A stretch of 64,000 nucleotides of DNA from Prevotella sp. (GTDB lineage: Bacteria; Bacteroidota; Bacteroidia; Bacteroidales; Bacteroidaceae). This document shows positions 35,801 to 44,915 of the stretch, piece by piece; position 1 is the stretch's first letter; the number at the start of each line of letters is the position of its first letter. The translations under genes were made by a program, and so were the position numbers. Below the pieces are notes generated by a model. It did no database searches, was not told where the DNA came from, and was given only the letters and a program-made list of their open reading frames with translations. The stretch is taken from NCBI GenBank assembly GCA_017557405.1, contig JAFYYV010000053.1, forward strand, positions 1-64,000, written 5' to 3'.

Positions 35801-38019
35801 ATAGGTAACTGTCCTGGTCGGAAATCATCTTTACGGAAAAGTAGCTGGAGAAAATGCTGGAGTTTATTCTTCTTTTCAGCTATTGGCACATAGATACCCT
35901 GGGAATCTCTATTCACCAAAGGCTGATATGTGATACAATCTGACGTATAGATGTGCCTTTCCGAATGGATGTAGTTAGCTGAACGAATAAAGAAATAACA
36001 ATTGTCAGTACATTTGAAACTACTGAAAGATTTGTCCTCTAGTCCAGAACGACGCATAACAGCTACGTCGAACACTACATCATACTGTTTGGCATGATTT
36101 GCCTTTTCTATGCCATTTATAACATTGACACGGATAGAATTATCCTCCACATTAGGCTTGTGAAGAGACGAGCCAACAAAAGCTGGAGAACTGATGACAT
36201 CCAGTTGTATGTTTGGGAAGCGAATATCTTTATATTCCTCACTTAATGTTGCCAGATTATTGAATGATTCGGCTAAATCTTTCAATGCGAGAACAACACA
36301 AGGAACATCACGCTCCAGTGCAAGGATGTTCAGAGTTTCTTTCTTGTAATCCACCCTGCCTGTTATCATAGCCTCTATAAGAGTCTTCTGAATACGGGCA
36401 ACACCTATGGGAGAAAGTGTGAGCTGTAAGTTTCTAATCCATGATGAATCAAAAGACTTCCTCCATGCTTCCTTAACTTTCGTAAAGTATTCATTCTGCG
36501 GAAGTGTTATACTCTGACCAAAATCGTTGATGTCCCTTATACGTATGCAATCCCAACCTTTGCCGATTAGAGCCGCTGTTCTATAATCATCTGATGCTCG
36601 TGATCTTTCAGTATTGTGGTAATTAGCACCATCTATCTCGATAACGAAACCACGATTCTCTTTGCCATCTTTGCCGATTACTGTATATGGGTACTCACAG
36701 GCAAAATCTACACGCTGGGAGTGATGAGCCCGCTGGCCAGTTATAGACATCAAGCTTCTTTGTGGCATGAAAACCTGACGAAGCTCTGCCGGAGCATTTC
36801 TGAGAATAAAGTCCTTTTCGAAATCGCTTTCTAAAACGCTGCTACAATATGTATTCTCATCCAGAGTAAGCCGTCCGTCGATCGCATATAGTGCCAATAA
36901 TATATCATTCAGCTCTAGCCCATTTATATCATAGTTCAAGGCACCAAGATTATCGTCCAATTTCTTGTTGCCAAAAGATTCAAAAGCATCCTCGATTGTA
37001 GGACTAGTCCTCGTCGGAAGTCCCCTTGTCACCATATTATTGAGGACGGCAAGTATAGGATCCACATCATCGTAAATACTGGCTCCAATATCAAATGGTG
37101 CAGCAACCTCAAAAGCAGAGAGCTGCCGATACAAGCCCTGTATCTTCTTTTGGGTGTCCTCATCTGCGCTCTGGGTCAGATTTCTGACTGCATCGAGCTG
37201 ATAAGATGCAAAGAATTGGGTGTCAGGATAATAATCAACGGTGATGAGATTGATTTGATTGTTTTCAAGCTTGAACACCTTAATGTTGTATGAACAAGGC
37301 TTGTTGCTCTCAGAGTAACGATACTCGGAGGCTGTTTCGTTCATAAAGGTCTCAGGGGCGTTGAAATACTCATAAAATCGGTCAATCCTCCTGTTGCCAC
37401 TATTCATCGGACTTATGCAGAAAAACAGATGCTGTCCATTAACATTAGAGCCAACTTTTTCTGCAAGCGACTTCAAATCTATTGAGTCAATATCAAGGAT
37501 ATTCGAGAAGAAATGTATAGTGACCGGACTATCTCCTGCGATGGATTCCTGTGTAACATCATCCAAATAGCGGTCAATGCAGGAAACCGTAACCTTATCA
37601 TCAACATAAGCTCCTACATGTATAGCAGCACGTTCTAATGTTGCTGGTGATGGCTCTATTAAAGTAACCTTCTGAACCTTATTCTCAATATTGTGTTCAC
37701 GAAGGTAGTCAAAGAAACAAATTGTGGCCAACCCCTGACCACACCCCCAGTCAACAATATCAAATCCATCAGAGGTATAAGTAGAAGGACTAATGCAAGA
37801 GAGTGCCCTATAAATCTTGGCTTGATGCATCTTGCCAAAAGAGTATAGGTAGCACTTCATTTGTGCGTCAGAATCCAATAGTTCGACACCTCGCTTCAGA
37901 GACTCATAAAGGTCATTTCTCTCCTGTTCAGATAAAGACATGATATAGTCCTGAGCGATGCGACGGATGCTATTGAATGAGATATTCCGTATAGCCGATA
38001 TGTCGTCCTTGTATGCCAT
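32869..38019 (-). CDS. Methyltransferase-like / PD-(D/E)XK nuclease / RecQ helicase fusion
   Basis: 1716 aa, far longer than RecQ (about 600-700). Residues about 85-260 resemble a class I SAM methyltransferase (motif I DWGCGQG at 90-96, VTLIEPSPATLERA). Residues about 430-500 resemble a Vsr/DUF559-type nuclease (D438, then E461 in FVIEIDGANYHNTERSRASDDYR, and CIRIRDIND). From about 725 comes an SF2 helicase of RecQ type: FRPGQLPIL, Walker A PTGGGKS (753-759), DEVH (857-860), and KAFGMGIDKPNVRF with QEAGRAGRDR. A Cys-rich zinc region (CDVCNQRF...CNQDCQRCNRGPCEGEC) and about 400 further residues follow. It starts 1 nt after the DUF1848 gene. Probably a defense effector; no named system with this architecture is known to me. 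Confidence 0.85.
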   Translation of the reverse strand: MAYKDDISAIRNISFNSIRRIAQDYIMSLSEQERNDLYESLKRGVELLDSDAQMKCYLYSFGKMHQAKIYRALSCISPSTYTSDGFDIVDWGCGQGLATICFFDYLREHNIENKVQKVTLIEPSPATLERAAIHVGAYVDDKVTVSCIDRYLDDVTQESIAGDSPVTIHFFSNILDIDSIDLKSLAEKVGSNVNGQHLFFCISPMNSGNRRIDRFYEYFNAPETFMNETASEYRYSESNKPCSYNIKVFKLENNQINLITVDYYPDTQFFASYQLDAVRNLTQSADEDTQKKIQGLYRQLSAFEVAAPFDIGASIYDDVDPILAVLNNMVTRGLPTRTSPTIEDAFESFGNKKLDDNLGALNYDINGLELNDILLALYAIDGRLTLDENTYCSSVLESDFEKDFILRNAPAELRQVFMPQRSLMSITGQRAHHSQRVDFACEYPYTVIGKDGKENRGFVIEIDGANYHNTERSRASDDYRTAALIGKGWDCIRIRDINDFGQSITLPQNEYFTKVKEAWRKSFDSSWIRNLQLTLSPIGVARIQKTLIEAMITGRVDYKKETLNILALERDVPCVVLALKDLAESFNNLATLSEEYKDIRFPNIQLDVISSPAFVGSSLHKPNVEDNSIRVNVINGIEKANHAKQYDVVFDVAVMRRSGLEDKSFSSFKCTDNCYFFIRSANYIHSERHIYTSDCITYQPLVNRDSQGIYVPIAEKKNKLQHFLQLLFRKDDFRPGQLPILSRALQNKSVIGLLPTGGGKSLTYQLAAMLQPGVTLVVDPLRSLMADQYDGLIKAGIDTCTYINSIVDAQEKEKRAKMMETSMVQFVFLSPERLCTYSFREKLRNMHNVGVYFSYGVIDEVHCVSEWGHDFRFTYLHLGRNLYQYVLPKQKDGDKHLTLFGLTATASFDVLADVERELSGDGAFELDSDTIIREENTNRLELQYKIERVPVVCEEDEYYDRNHMLDDGLPKAVKMTSKWSVYPSKQDFLKDYLEKIPGFIEELEEPESVALIKERFNERQNIEGSIDDDLSVELPEDFFRDSEEYAQAGIVFCPHKNNTGISVNANKDSLCESVHKLGTFMGSGDGDDADEIDRESFENLDLFRDNKLPLMVATKAFGMGIDKPNVRFTVNMNYSSSLESFVQEAGRAGRDRKMALSCILLADYKLVRINRSCPVNNFPMSIIRNKWFYDGDLQEILDHYGLSIDERYFDYCTPEKDMVKLHCDVCNQRFAFRLCNQDCQRCNRGPCEGECSVYNQCQLRRVPDAGRGYVYKNDLEELLRQSGLSIPARAFEYQNVDFETVMYFYNNNFKGTLVEKRTMFELLSRSKTQIFYGNDAELKDTVQVSDFLQKVLEAKEGTEVVAFISSIPIYLFDNGGIQEKVYLIWKEGAARRVRNIETGIEYDTNKDSLEILRDKSDIAKAIYRMCCIGLIDDFTEDYGKKVYRVVAVRKKDGSYYRALQSFLERYYTKERAVQEINKVPNYRGENEVHKCLGYLTEFIYEKIAVKRKQAIDDIRSFCMEGVSYGDNWKDANEALKDYIYYYFNSKYARKDYQTESGQDFSLTDDTKEGKESSYDILFKYMRVIDDDVVGTSSPKDNIKHLQGAVRLIRRAIAEPNPTLDFLNVYCLTYLKVGANRNLQEELKNSYMRGYREFHKRTDDKQYFYQKMEEFKRAFTVDGRNAATEEEISQMRIWDMLCEVDLHNEWLNGFKDNYLSE

Positions 38020-38020
38020 A

Positions 38021-39085
38021 CTATTTCCCTGTTATTGTATCTGCAAATCTATTTTCTTGATGCTGTTTCCAGTTCTGCAATGCCAATTGTTTTGTGGTGT
38101 TGGCATAGCAGTATTCACAAAGATGTGGGCAGGTGTTATATTCACCAATATCCTTAGAGGCCATGCACTCACAGAATGGTCGCTGCCCTTGGTCTTTCTT
38201 GTGCTTACTGATGAAATAATGGTTATGAGGCAGGAGAATTGCTCCTTCTGGCAACTCAGGCTCGCCAAACAGTGTCGGAGCTGGAATATCCTCAATCTTC
38301 ACCTTCATGAAATCCATCAGCTCCTTGTCATCCCAAGCAAGGCGGGTGATAAGGTCACCATCGATGCAGCGATTGTGCTGAATGCCATATTTCGAGATGT
38401 CTATCCTTTCACCGCATGTAGCAAGTTGAAAGTTCCAGCCACGTTCACGATTCATGGAGGAAAGTTTGTCGGCAAACTCTTCCATCTGCTCGATTTCCCA
38501 CTCATGGTATGGTATGCCGTTGACTTCAAGGTTGTGTTTCACCTTTCGATACGTGCCAATATCAGCATAACTGAATACCAGCTTCTCAGTATAATCTTTC
38601 AGCTGGTCACCAATGTTTTGAACTTTCTGAAGCAAATCGTCAACAGATATGTTATCAGTCAGTATCATGGGGTCAAACCGCCAGATTACCGCACCTTTTC
38701 CAAGCTGCTCGATAAGCAATTTGAATGTTTCTATACGATTAGCCAAAGAAGGTACTTTTTCTAGCTTCTCCTCTTCGTAGTCGTTAAGTGTGTATTGGAC
38801 GTAGCATTTGATATTTCGTTCCTTTAAAATATGCAAATATGGCAACAATGGCCGAGGATCCTTCGACCAGAATACGATGAAACGTGTATTCTCATACGAG
38901 ACATACGACTTAACACCGTTGAAGGGATTCGTCCATGCTGAATAGCCTTTCTCCAAACGTTGGAAAAACCAATCTGCATAGAAAGCTGGAATATCAGTAC
39001 TTCTACTTGCTGAAACGATGAGAGGAGCCTGTGCTTTCACAGGCTGTCCATTTATCATTATTTCAGTATATCTCCATGTTGCCAT
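38021..39085 (-). CDS. DUF1848 protein (radical-SAM-like, Cys cluster)
   Basis: 354 aa. The N-terminal motif IVSASRSTDIPAFYADWFFQRLEKGYSAWTNPFNG is the DUF1848 signature. The TIM-barrel-like body continues with FIVFWSKDPRPLLPYL, YVQYTLNDYE and VIWRFDPMILTD. The C-terminus carries a cysteine cluster (FCECMASKD...CPHLCEYCYAN) that may hold an iron-sulfur centre, as in spore-photoproduct-lyase relatives; this is from family knowledge and not shown here. The enzyme function is unknown. It is coupled to the RecQ fusion (1 nt) and preceded after 31 nt by the GmrSD-like gene. Confidence 0.85.
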   Translation of the reverse strand: MATWRYTEIMINGQPVKAQAPLIVSASRSTDIPAFYADWFFQRLEKGYSAWTNPFNGVKSYVSYENTRFIVFWSKDPRPLLPYLHILKERNIKCYVQYTLNDYEEEKLEKVPSLANRIETFKLLIEQLGKGAVIWRFDPMILTDNISVDDLLQKVQNIGDQLKDYTEKLVFSYADIGTYRKVKHNLEVNGIPYHEWEIEQMEEFADKLSSMNRERGWNFQLATCGERIDISKYGIQHNRCIDGDLITRLAWDDKELMDFMKVKIEDIPAPTLFGEPELPEGAILLPHNHYFISKHKKDQGQRPFCECMASKDIGEYNTCPHLCEYCYANTTKQLALQNWKQHQENRFADTITGK

Positions 39086-39116
39086 ATCTTGATTATTCTT
39101 TATAGAAACTTAAAGG

Positions 39117-40949
39117 TTACAATTCCCAGATAGTTTTTGCAATCTGAGAGTACAAAACACATCTTTGCTCTATAGCTGATTTGTCAAAATGAGCATAAGA
39201 TTTGAAGTCAAGATGCTTAGAACTTACAAAGGACGTAAAGTTCGGATTATTCTGATATGCCTGAGGACAAAGGGACTTTGCCAGCAGGTTCTCCTTCACA
39301 TAGTGTGTAATCTTTTCATCCTCTTTCATATCATTATATGATTGGTTCGTTCCATTGGGAAGTAGCACCAGATTACCAATTTTATTACGGAAACGCATAA
39401 ATTCTTCTGGATGCTCAAACTCATCAGTATGTCGGTCATAATGATCACTCCAAATATGTTCTATCTCAAAAGGCTTGCATCCAGGATTTGTCATATAGCG
39501 CTTGAAGTTGTTGCCCATTCCACTCTGTTCCTCAATATAGGCAGTAATGCGACATAGGAAATACTTTATGAATGGGCCGTTTTGTCCGTGCAAACGAAGG
39601 TCATTCATACCTGTATCAATGTCTAAGTCTTCAACACGATCTCTTAAAACTTCCAGCATTTCGTCATAAGTTTTATTGCGCAATGACTTGATGATATTGA
39701 ACATTGTGTAAGCAATGGACGAAGCGGTATAGGACCGGAAATTAATTTGTCTTCTTACAACGAAACCATCCAAGAACCGCGCAACCAAATTCATCTTCCT
39801 CTTGCATTCATCATCGCTGTCGTCAAGTTTGAGACCTGCCAACATCATCGGGAATGCCAAATATGGGGAGATACCTCTAAATTGGTTGTAGTAAACCCAT
39901 TCCAATCCAGATACTATATCCTTTTGTGCCTCCTGAATTAGAACATATTTGTTGAAGAAGAAACGATAGTTGGTATCAAGGAAGTTTTCCATACTTCCAT
40001 TGATTGCGTCCTTTAATCGCCCCTTCTCATAGTTATCCCGGAACCAACTATGGAAACGCACACCAATATGTTCGAAGTCCTCATCAACAGCCCCAGCTTT
40101 GCTCTGACGTTTTGTTTCGGCAAACTGCGAGCGCATCCATACGGTGAAGAACGCATTATCATAGTCTTTACCATATGAAAGCAGCTGATGCATATCTCTC
40201 TTCCACTGTTCATTGATGGCTGTTCTTTTTGCATCATCATGGAACTTAGAGAGGATGAACCCCTTCAGCATATCACTATTGGTGAGGTTGAGTCCTCTGT
40301 CATTCATCGTCTCAAAGATTGTATAGGCATTCTCTTCCGAATATGCTTCAATCTTTACGATGACGATATTATTGATGACCCAATACATGAAACTTTCAAG
40401 AGCTTGACCTTGAAGATCGTCAGGAAAACTGTCCTTTATGTCATTATAGCGGTCTGCCATAAAACGCACGCTATCCTCGTCTGTATCTTTTGGTGTATAC
40501 TCATTGTTGTTATAGAGTCCATCCAGACAATCCTTGCGCTCAGGTACTTGGATATTAAAGGATTTCTCTCCATAGCTGTCACTGAATATCATATTTTGCA
40601 AGATAGCTCCCTTCGCAACACCAATAGCATGATACAGATATATCAATAGAAGAGTTAATGATGTTATACGTTGCTGGCCATCAATGATGCTCATAGTGGC
40701 ATCATCCTTAGCAATAACAACTATAGACCCCATAAAATATGAGGCATAATTAGCAACATCTTTTGTGGAATGCTCTGGCCGATAATCAGCACGGAATGCA
40801 TTATATAGGTCATCAATTAACTGGTCTATATTCTCTTTTCTCCAACGATATTCCCTTTGGAAATAGTCGATGGAATACTTATTGTTGCTCAGAATGTCCT
40901 TCAAGGGATATTCTTTGGCCACTATCTTCTTATTCTGTATTGTACTCAT
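39117..40949 (-). CDS. DUF262/DUF1524 protein (GmrSD-like type IV restriction)
   Basis: 610 aa. The N-terminal DUF262 domain has the ParB-like motif SIIDGQQRITSL (about residues 85-96), which in GmrS/BrxU-type enzymes binds and hydrolyses nucleotide. The C-terminal DUF1524 domain has the HNH-type nuclease signature IEHIWSDHYDRH...KIGNLVLLPNGTNQSYND. Such proteins cut DNA carrying modified cytosines (type IV restriction); the modification recognised here is unknown. Both domains in one chain is the common form. It lies 24 nt after hsdR within the long operon. Confidence 0.88.
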   Translation of the reverse strand: MSTIQNKKIVAKEYPLKDILSNNKYSIDYFQREYRWRKENIDQLIDDLYNAFRADYRPEHSTKDVANYASYFMGSIVVIAKDDATMSIIDGQQRITSLTLLLIYLYHAIGVAKGAILQNMIFSDSYGEKSFNIQVPERKDCLDGLYNNNEYTPKDTDEDSVRFMADRYNDIKDSFPDDLQGQALESFMYWVINNIVIVKIEAYSEENAYTIFETMNDRGLNLTNSDMLKGFILSKFHDDAKRTAINEQWKRDMHQLLSYGKDYDNAFFTVWMRSQFAETKRQSKAGAVDEDFEHIGVRFHSWFRDNYEKGRLKDAINGSMENFLDTNYRFFFNKYVLIQEAQKDIVSGLEWVYYNQFRGISPYLAFPMMLAGLKLDDSDDECKRKMNLVARFLDGFVVRRQINFRSYTASSIAYTMFNIIKSLRNKTYDEMLEVLRDRVEDLDIDTGMNDLRLHGQNGPFIKYFLCRITAYIEEQSGMGNNFKRYMTNPGCKPFEIEHIWSDHYDRHTDEFEHPEEFMRFRNKIGNLVLLPNGTNQSYNDMKEDEKITHYVKENLLAKSLCPQAYQNNPNFTSFVSSKHLDFKSYAHFDKSAIEQRCVLYSQIAKTIWEL

Positions 40950-40973
40950 ATGTTATATTGCTATCACTATTTT

Positions 40974-43900
40974 TTACGGTTCAATAAATACGGGAGTTCC
41001 CTTTTCGTTTTCAGGATTTAATTCAATCAGTTTCTCTATCATTCGATGATTAGCCAAAAGACTTAAATCGATGTCAAGTGGTTTTATAGAGAAAGTCATG
41101 TAACTCTTGCGCGGATTCTTGTTGGGATAGTCCATCGCTTTCAGTTCTTCCTTACCCATCTCCTTATGTCCCGTTATAGAATAAGCTGATAGTTTATCTG
41201 GTCTACCAAAATCATAAAGAACTAACAAAGATGTTCTACCAAACATTTCTCTATGTTCTTCCATTGACCCCTTAGTTTTGCCAAGCCTAACATTATACAT
41301 ACTATGCGCAAGAATCCAATCTTTTTGCTTCTTATTCTTAGCACACCCTACGAGGATGGTCTTATCGCCACCAAAGAAATCAATGATGTTTTTGTCAAAC
41401 CGATTCCATTTATAGCACTCAAATGGTTCAGCAGCCATCATCATCTCGCCTTCTTCTTCAATAGGAGCATACATGGAAATCACAGGTGCAGGAGTAGCCT
41501 TTACCTCATTATAATCCACATCCTCGTTTTCCTTGAAATTCTCCACCTGTTCCATCACCTCACGGAACACTTCTGGAGTGTACTGTGGAGGATAGCCATT
41601 CTTGACAAGGCAAATCTTGATGTCTTGTTTCAACTGGTCACGAACGCGCTGATTGTTGAGCCAATCGGCAAAGGACGATTTTGCATCAATAATCTCTCGA
41701 ATCTTACATGCAAGACTCTTACACTTATCATTGACAACAATACCATCAACCTCTTTGTCTTCTCCGTATTCGAAGTTGTTCTTGTCTCTTAGATGAATTA
41801 AGATGTCATAAAATGCCTTCTCTTCAAAGGTAAGCCCCAACTTACGAAAACTCTCACGGTCGGCCTGCATACCTTTGAGAATGATCAGAGCCTGCTCGGT
41901 GGCATTCTTGATGATGCTTTCGGCAGTGGCTTCCTGGGTTGCACCTGCTTCTTGTTCGGACAAGAATTTGCGCCTGTCGTGGTACTCCTGAATGGTAGCC
42001 TCCAACATTTCCTGAAATTTCTTCGATGCTACTTGATTGGTCTTACCATATTCTGTGATTTGTTTACGAAGAAGTTTTATCAGCGTTTCAAGTTTTGAGG
42101 CTGGCATCTTGATGTCTTCAAGCCTTTCTGTGAATTCTGGTCCGAAGATATCCATTTCCTCACCCTCTTCAAGAATGCTCTCCACATTGTTATACTTCAA
42201 GGCCTCTTCCACCATCTTTGCCACTCTTCTATTCATGGTATCAGTATCTGGAGCATCTGTTCCATTCATCTTATATACCATTCCGGCAATAGCCATGAAG
42301 CACTGTGCCAATGCCGACTCATCCTCGCTGAGTTCTCCCGAAGGCTGACAAAGGTCGTAAGCCTTTCGCATCCTCTTCACATTTTGCAGAAAATAGGTCT
42401 TGAAAGTAACTTTCTTTGTTTTCTTTCCATCCTTGCTGACAGAGTTGAAATTCTCATTTGACGAGAAAACAAACTCCGCCGCCTTTGCCAATAGGGTGTA
42501 TCTTGTTGCTGGGTCTGTCTCCGGATTCAGGAATGGAGTCAGATCATAATTTTTGAACAAAGCCTTCAGAATCTCCATGTACTCACGGAAGATGAGAGTG
42601 GCCTGTTCTATGTCATCTTCAGTTAATGCCACGGAATTGTCGCCACCATACATCTTCCTGGCTTCCAACATCTGGTCACGAATGCCGATATAGTCAACAA
42701 TCAGACCATACTCCTTGCCTGGGTATTTTCGGTTAGCACGGCTGATGGTCTGTATCAATGAATGTTTCTGCAACGGCTTATCGTTATACATGTAGGTAAG
42801 ACATTCCACATCGAAGCCCGTTATCCACATATCCACAACAATCACAATTCGGAAATTGGAATGTACCTGTTTGAAAGCAGCATCCAAGTCTTCCGACCGT
42901 TGGTCGTTCTTCACTCCTCCAAGATAATTGTACATATCGGCCGCGTCATTGCTTCCCACGCTGGCTACCATTGCGATAGTCGGCATTTCCTTCAGTTCTT
43001 TAAGCTCTTCTGGCGAAACATTGACACCTTCAGGTGTTTTCCTCTCATCAAACCATTCAGGATAATGAGCCTTGAATTTCAATAGCAAGTCGTAAGCAAT
43101 CTTCCTGTTTGAGCATACTATCATTACTTTCTGTACTCTGTCTGGGTCGTTGGCTACGGAAGATACGTAATGGTCATGTATATCAACGGCAAGTTTCTCC
43201 AGACGGTCAGGCTCGCCAAGAATCATCTCTAACGAACTCATGGCCTTTTTGCTCTTTGCAATGTCTTCTTTGGTCGAACCTTCATCAGCGCACTTGGCGT
43301 AATAAGCCTCAATCTCTTTGGCTTTCTCCTGATTCAGCAACACCTTGGCAATACGTGGATGATACTTGATAGGCACAGTTATCTTGTCCGCAACAGCCTG
43401 ATCCATCGTGTAGCGGTCTATCTCGTCGCCGAAGGTCTGATAGGTTTCTGCAATAGGTGTTCCCGTAAAGCCTACAAATGTTGCATTGGGCAATGCTTCA
43501 CGTAGCACTTTGGCATATGGCTTTGATATCATGGCACGCATATTCTCGTCAGCATCCTCGCTAAACTGGATACGCTTTGAGCCTTCAATCTGTGTGCGAT
43601 GTGCTTCATCGCTGAAGCAAATGATGTTACTTCGTTCATTTATAAGACCTATCGGGTCATCCTTCCTGTCGCAGAACTTCTGGATAGTGCAGATGAAGAA
43701 ACCGCCGCTGTCTCTCAGACTAAGTTCTTCACGAAGCTTTTTGCGGCTTGGCACAACTGAAACCTCGCCCAAGCCCAAAAACTCAGTACTCTTGGTAAAG
43801 AGTTTTGCTCCTTGCTTCTGAAGGTCTTCACGGTCAACAATCATCAGTATGGTTGGCGAACCTATCTCTGCTGCACAACGCAACGAAAGTTGCCGGGCAA

Positions 43901-44861
43901 GGAATGCCATCGTATAGGTCTTGCCGCATCCAGTGGCACCAAAGTAAGTTCCTCCCTTACCACTTTTTGTCTTCACCGATTTGATGACACTCTCCCTAAG
44001 AAGTCGTGTGGCAAAGAACTGTGGATAGCGGCACACTATTTCCTTTTCATCGCTGTCAAAGTTCTCATCTTGGAAATACACATAGTCTCTGAATATCTCC
44101 AAAAACCTATCAAGACGATAGACACCTCTCACCATTGTCTCCAACTCGTCGAAAGGCATGGTGCTTACTTTATCGCCATTCTCTACGCGCCGCCAAGCAT
44201 AGAAATGTTCGTAAGGTGTACGTACTGTACCTAATCGAGTCTTTACTCCATCGCTGATACAAGCCAGTGGACAATAGTGTAATAGGCCTGGAATATCTCG
44301 CCAATAGCGGATGTTGATTTGTTCCCAGGCATCCTCGATTGTGGCATTTGCATCGGCTGGATTTTTAAGTTCTATCACGCAGACGGGGATCCCGTTCACA
44401 TAGAGCAGTACATCGGGGCGGCGGTTCTTTATTACACCGTTGTTCATGTATTCCACTGTGAACTGATTGACTACTCGGAAGATATTTGTGTTCTCTTTCT
44501 GCGGATTATCTAAACAGGCAAAGTCTATCAAGTTAACTGTTGTTGGCTTTCCGTCCTTATCAACAGCTGGCACACCATTCACCATCCACTTATAGACCTT
44601 ATGCAATGTGGCAAAATCAGAATCGGCTCCAACCAATCTGACGTTATCTGCTATTCTTTGCAGTTCCTCGTCCTTCACGTTCTTATTGTTGTCTTTCAAG
44701 AACTGAAGCAAGTCTTCCATATTGAGCACTTCTTTTCTGTTGGCTCTTGCTATAGAGTCACCATAAAGATATTGCCATCCTTCTCGTTCAAGGAAAGCAA
44801 TGAGAGCATTCTCGTAATCGCTCTCCACAAAGTGACCGCTGATGTTCGTTAATTTTGCCAT
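40974..44861 (-). CDS. hsdR: Type I restriction enzyme, R subunit
   Basis: 1295 aa. N-terminal PD-(D/E)XK nuclease (RRPDVLLYVNGIPVCVIELKNP, about residues 150-170), SF2 translocase with Walker A FGATGCGKTYTM (about 305), DEAH box in CFSDEAHRTQ, and motif VI region TISRANRKYPGKEYG. It restricts DNA lacking the HsdM mark. It is longer than most HsdR proteins (about 1000 aa). The last 140 residues (from about GGDKTILVGCAKNKKQKDWI to KGTPVFIEP) form an extra domain I cannot place. It is separated from hsdS by an AAA-TOPRIM gene. Confidence 0.92.
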   Translation of the reverse strand: MAKLTNISGHFVESDYENALIAFLEREGWQYLYGDSIARANRKEVLNMEDLLQFLKDNNKNVKDEELQRIADNVRLVGADSDFATLHKVYKWMVNGVPAVDKDGKPTTVNLIDFACLDNPQKENTNIFRVVNQFTVEYMNNGVIKNRRPDVLLYVNGIPVCVIELKNPADANATIEDAWEQINIRYWRDIPGLLHYCPLACISDGVKTRLGTVRTPYEHFYAWRRVENGDKVSTMPFDELETMVRGVYRLDRFLEIFRDYVYFQDENFDSDEKEIVCRYPQFFATRLLRESVIKSVKTKSGKGGTYFGATGCGKTYTMAFLARQLSLRCAAEIGSPTILMIVDREDLQKQGAKLFTKSTEFLGLGEVSVVPSRKKLREELSLRDSGGFFICTIQKFCDRKDDPIGLINERSNIICFSDEAHRTQIEGSKRIQFSEDADENMRAMISKPYAKVLREALPNATFVGFTGTPIAETYQTFGDEIDRYTMDQAVADKITVPIKYHPRIAKVLLNQEKAKEIEAYYAKCADEGSTKEDIAKSKKAMSSLEMILGEPDRLEKLAVDIHDHYVSSVANDPDRVQKVMIVCSNRKIAYDLLLKFKAHYPEWFDERKTPEGVNVSPEELKELKEMPTIAMVASVGSNDAADMYNYLGGVKNDQRSEDLDAAFKQVHSNFRIVIVVDMWITGFDVECLTYMYNDKPLQKHSLIQTISRANRKYPGKEYGLIVDYIGIRDQMLEARKMYGGDNSVALTEDDIEQATLIFREYMEILKALFKNYDLTPFLNPETDPATRYTLLAKAAEFVFSSNENFNSVSKDGKKTKKVTFKTYFLQNVKRMRKAYDLCQPSGELSEDESALAQCFMAIAGMVYKMNGTDAPDTDTMNRRVAKMVEEALKYNNVESILEEGEEMDIFGPEFTERLEDIKMPASKLETLIKLLRKQITEYGKTNQVASKKFQEMLEATIQEYHDRRKFLSEQEAGATQEATAESIIKNATEQALIILKGMQADRESFRKLGLTFEEKAFYDILIHLRDKNNFEYGEDKEVDGIVVNDKCKSLACKIREIIDAKSSFADWLNNQRVRDQLKQDIKICLVKNGYPPQYTPEVFREVMEQVENFKENEDVDYNEVKATPAPVISMYAPIEEEGEMMMAAEPFECYKWNRFDKNIIDFFGGDKTILVGCAKNKKQKDWILAHSMYNVRLGKTKGSMEEHREMFGRTSLLVLYDFGRPDKLSAYSITGHKEMGKEELKAMDYPNKNPRKSYMTFSIKPLDIDLSLLANHRMIEKLIELNPENEKGTPVFIEP

Positions 44862-44915
44862 AATTCCTTGCTTTAGATTTCCTCGTAATAATGATTATTC
44901 TCTGCTGTGAGATTT

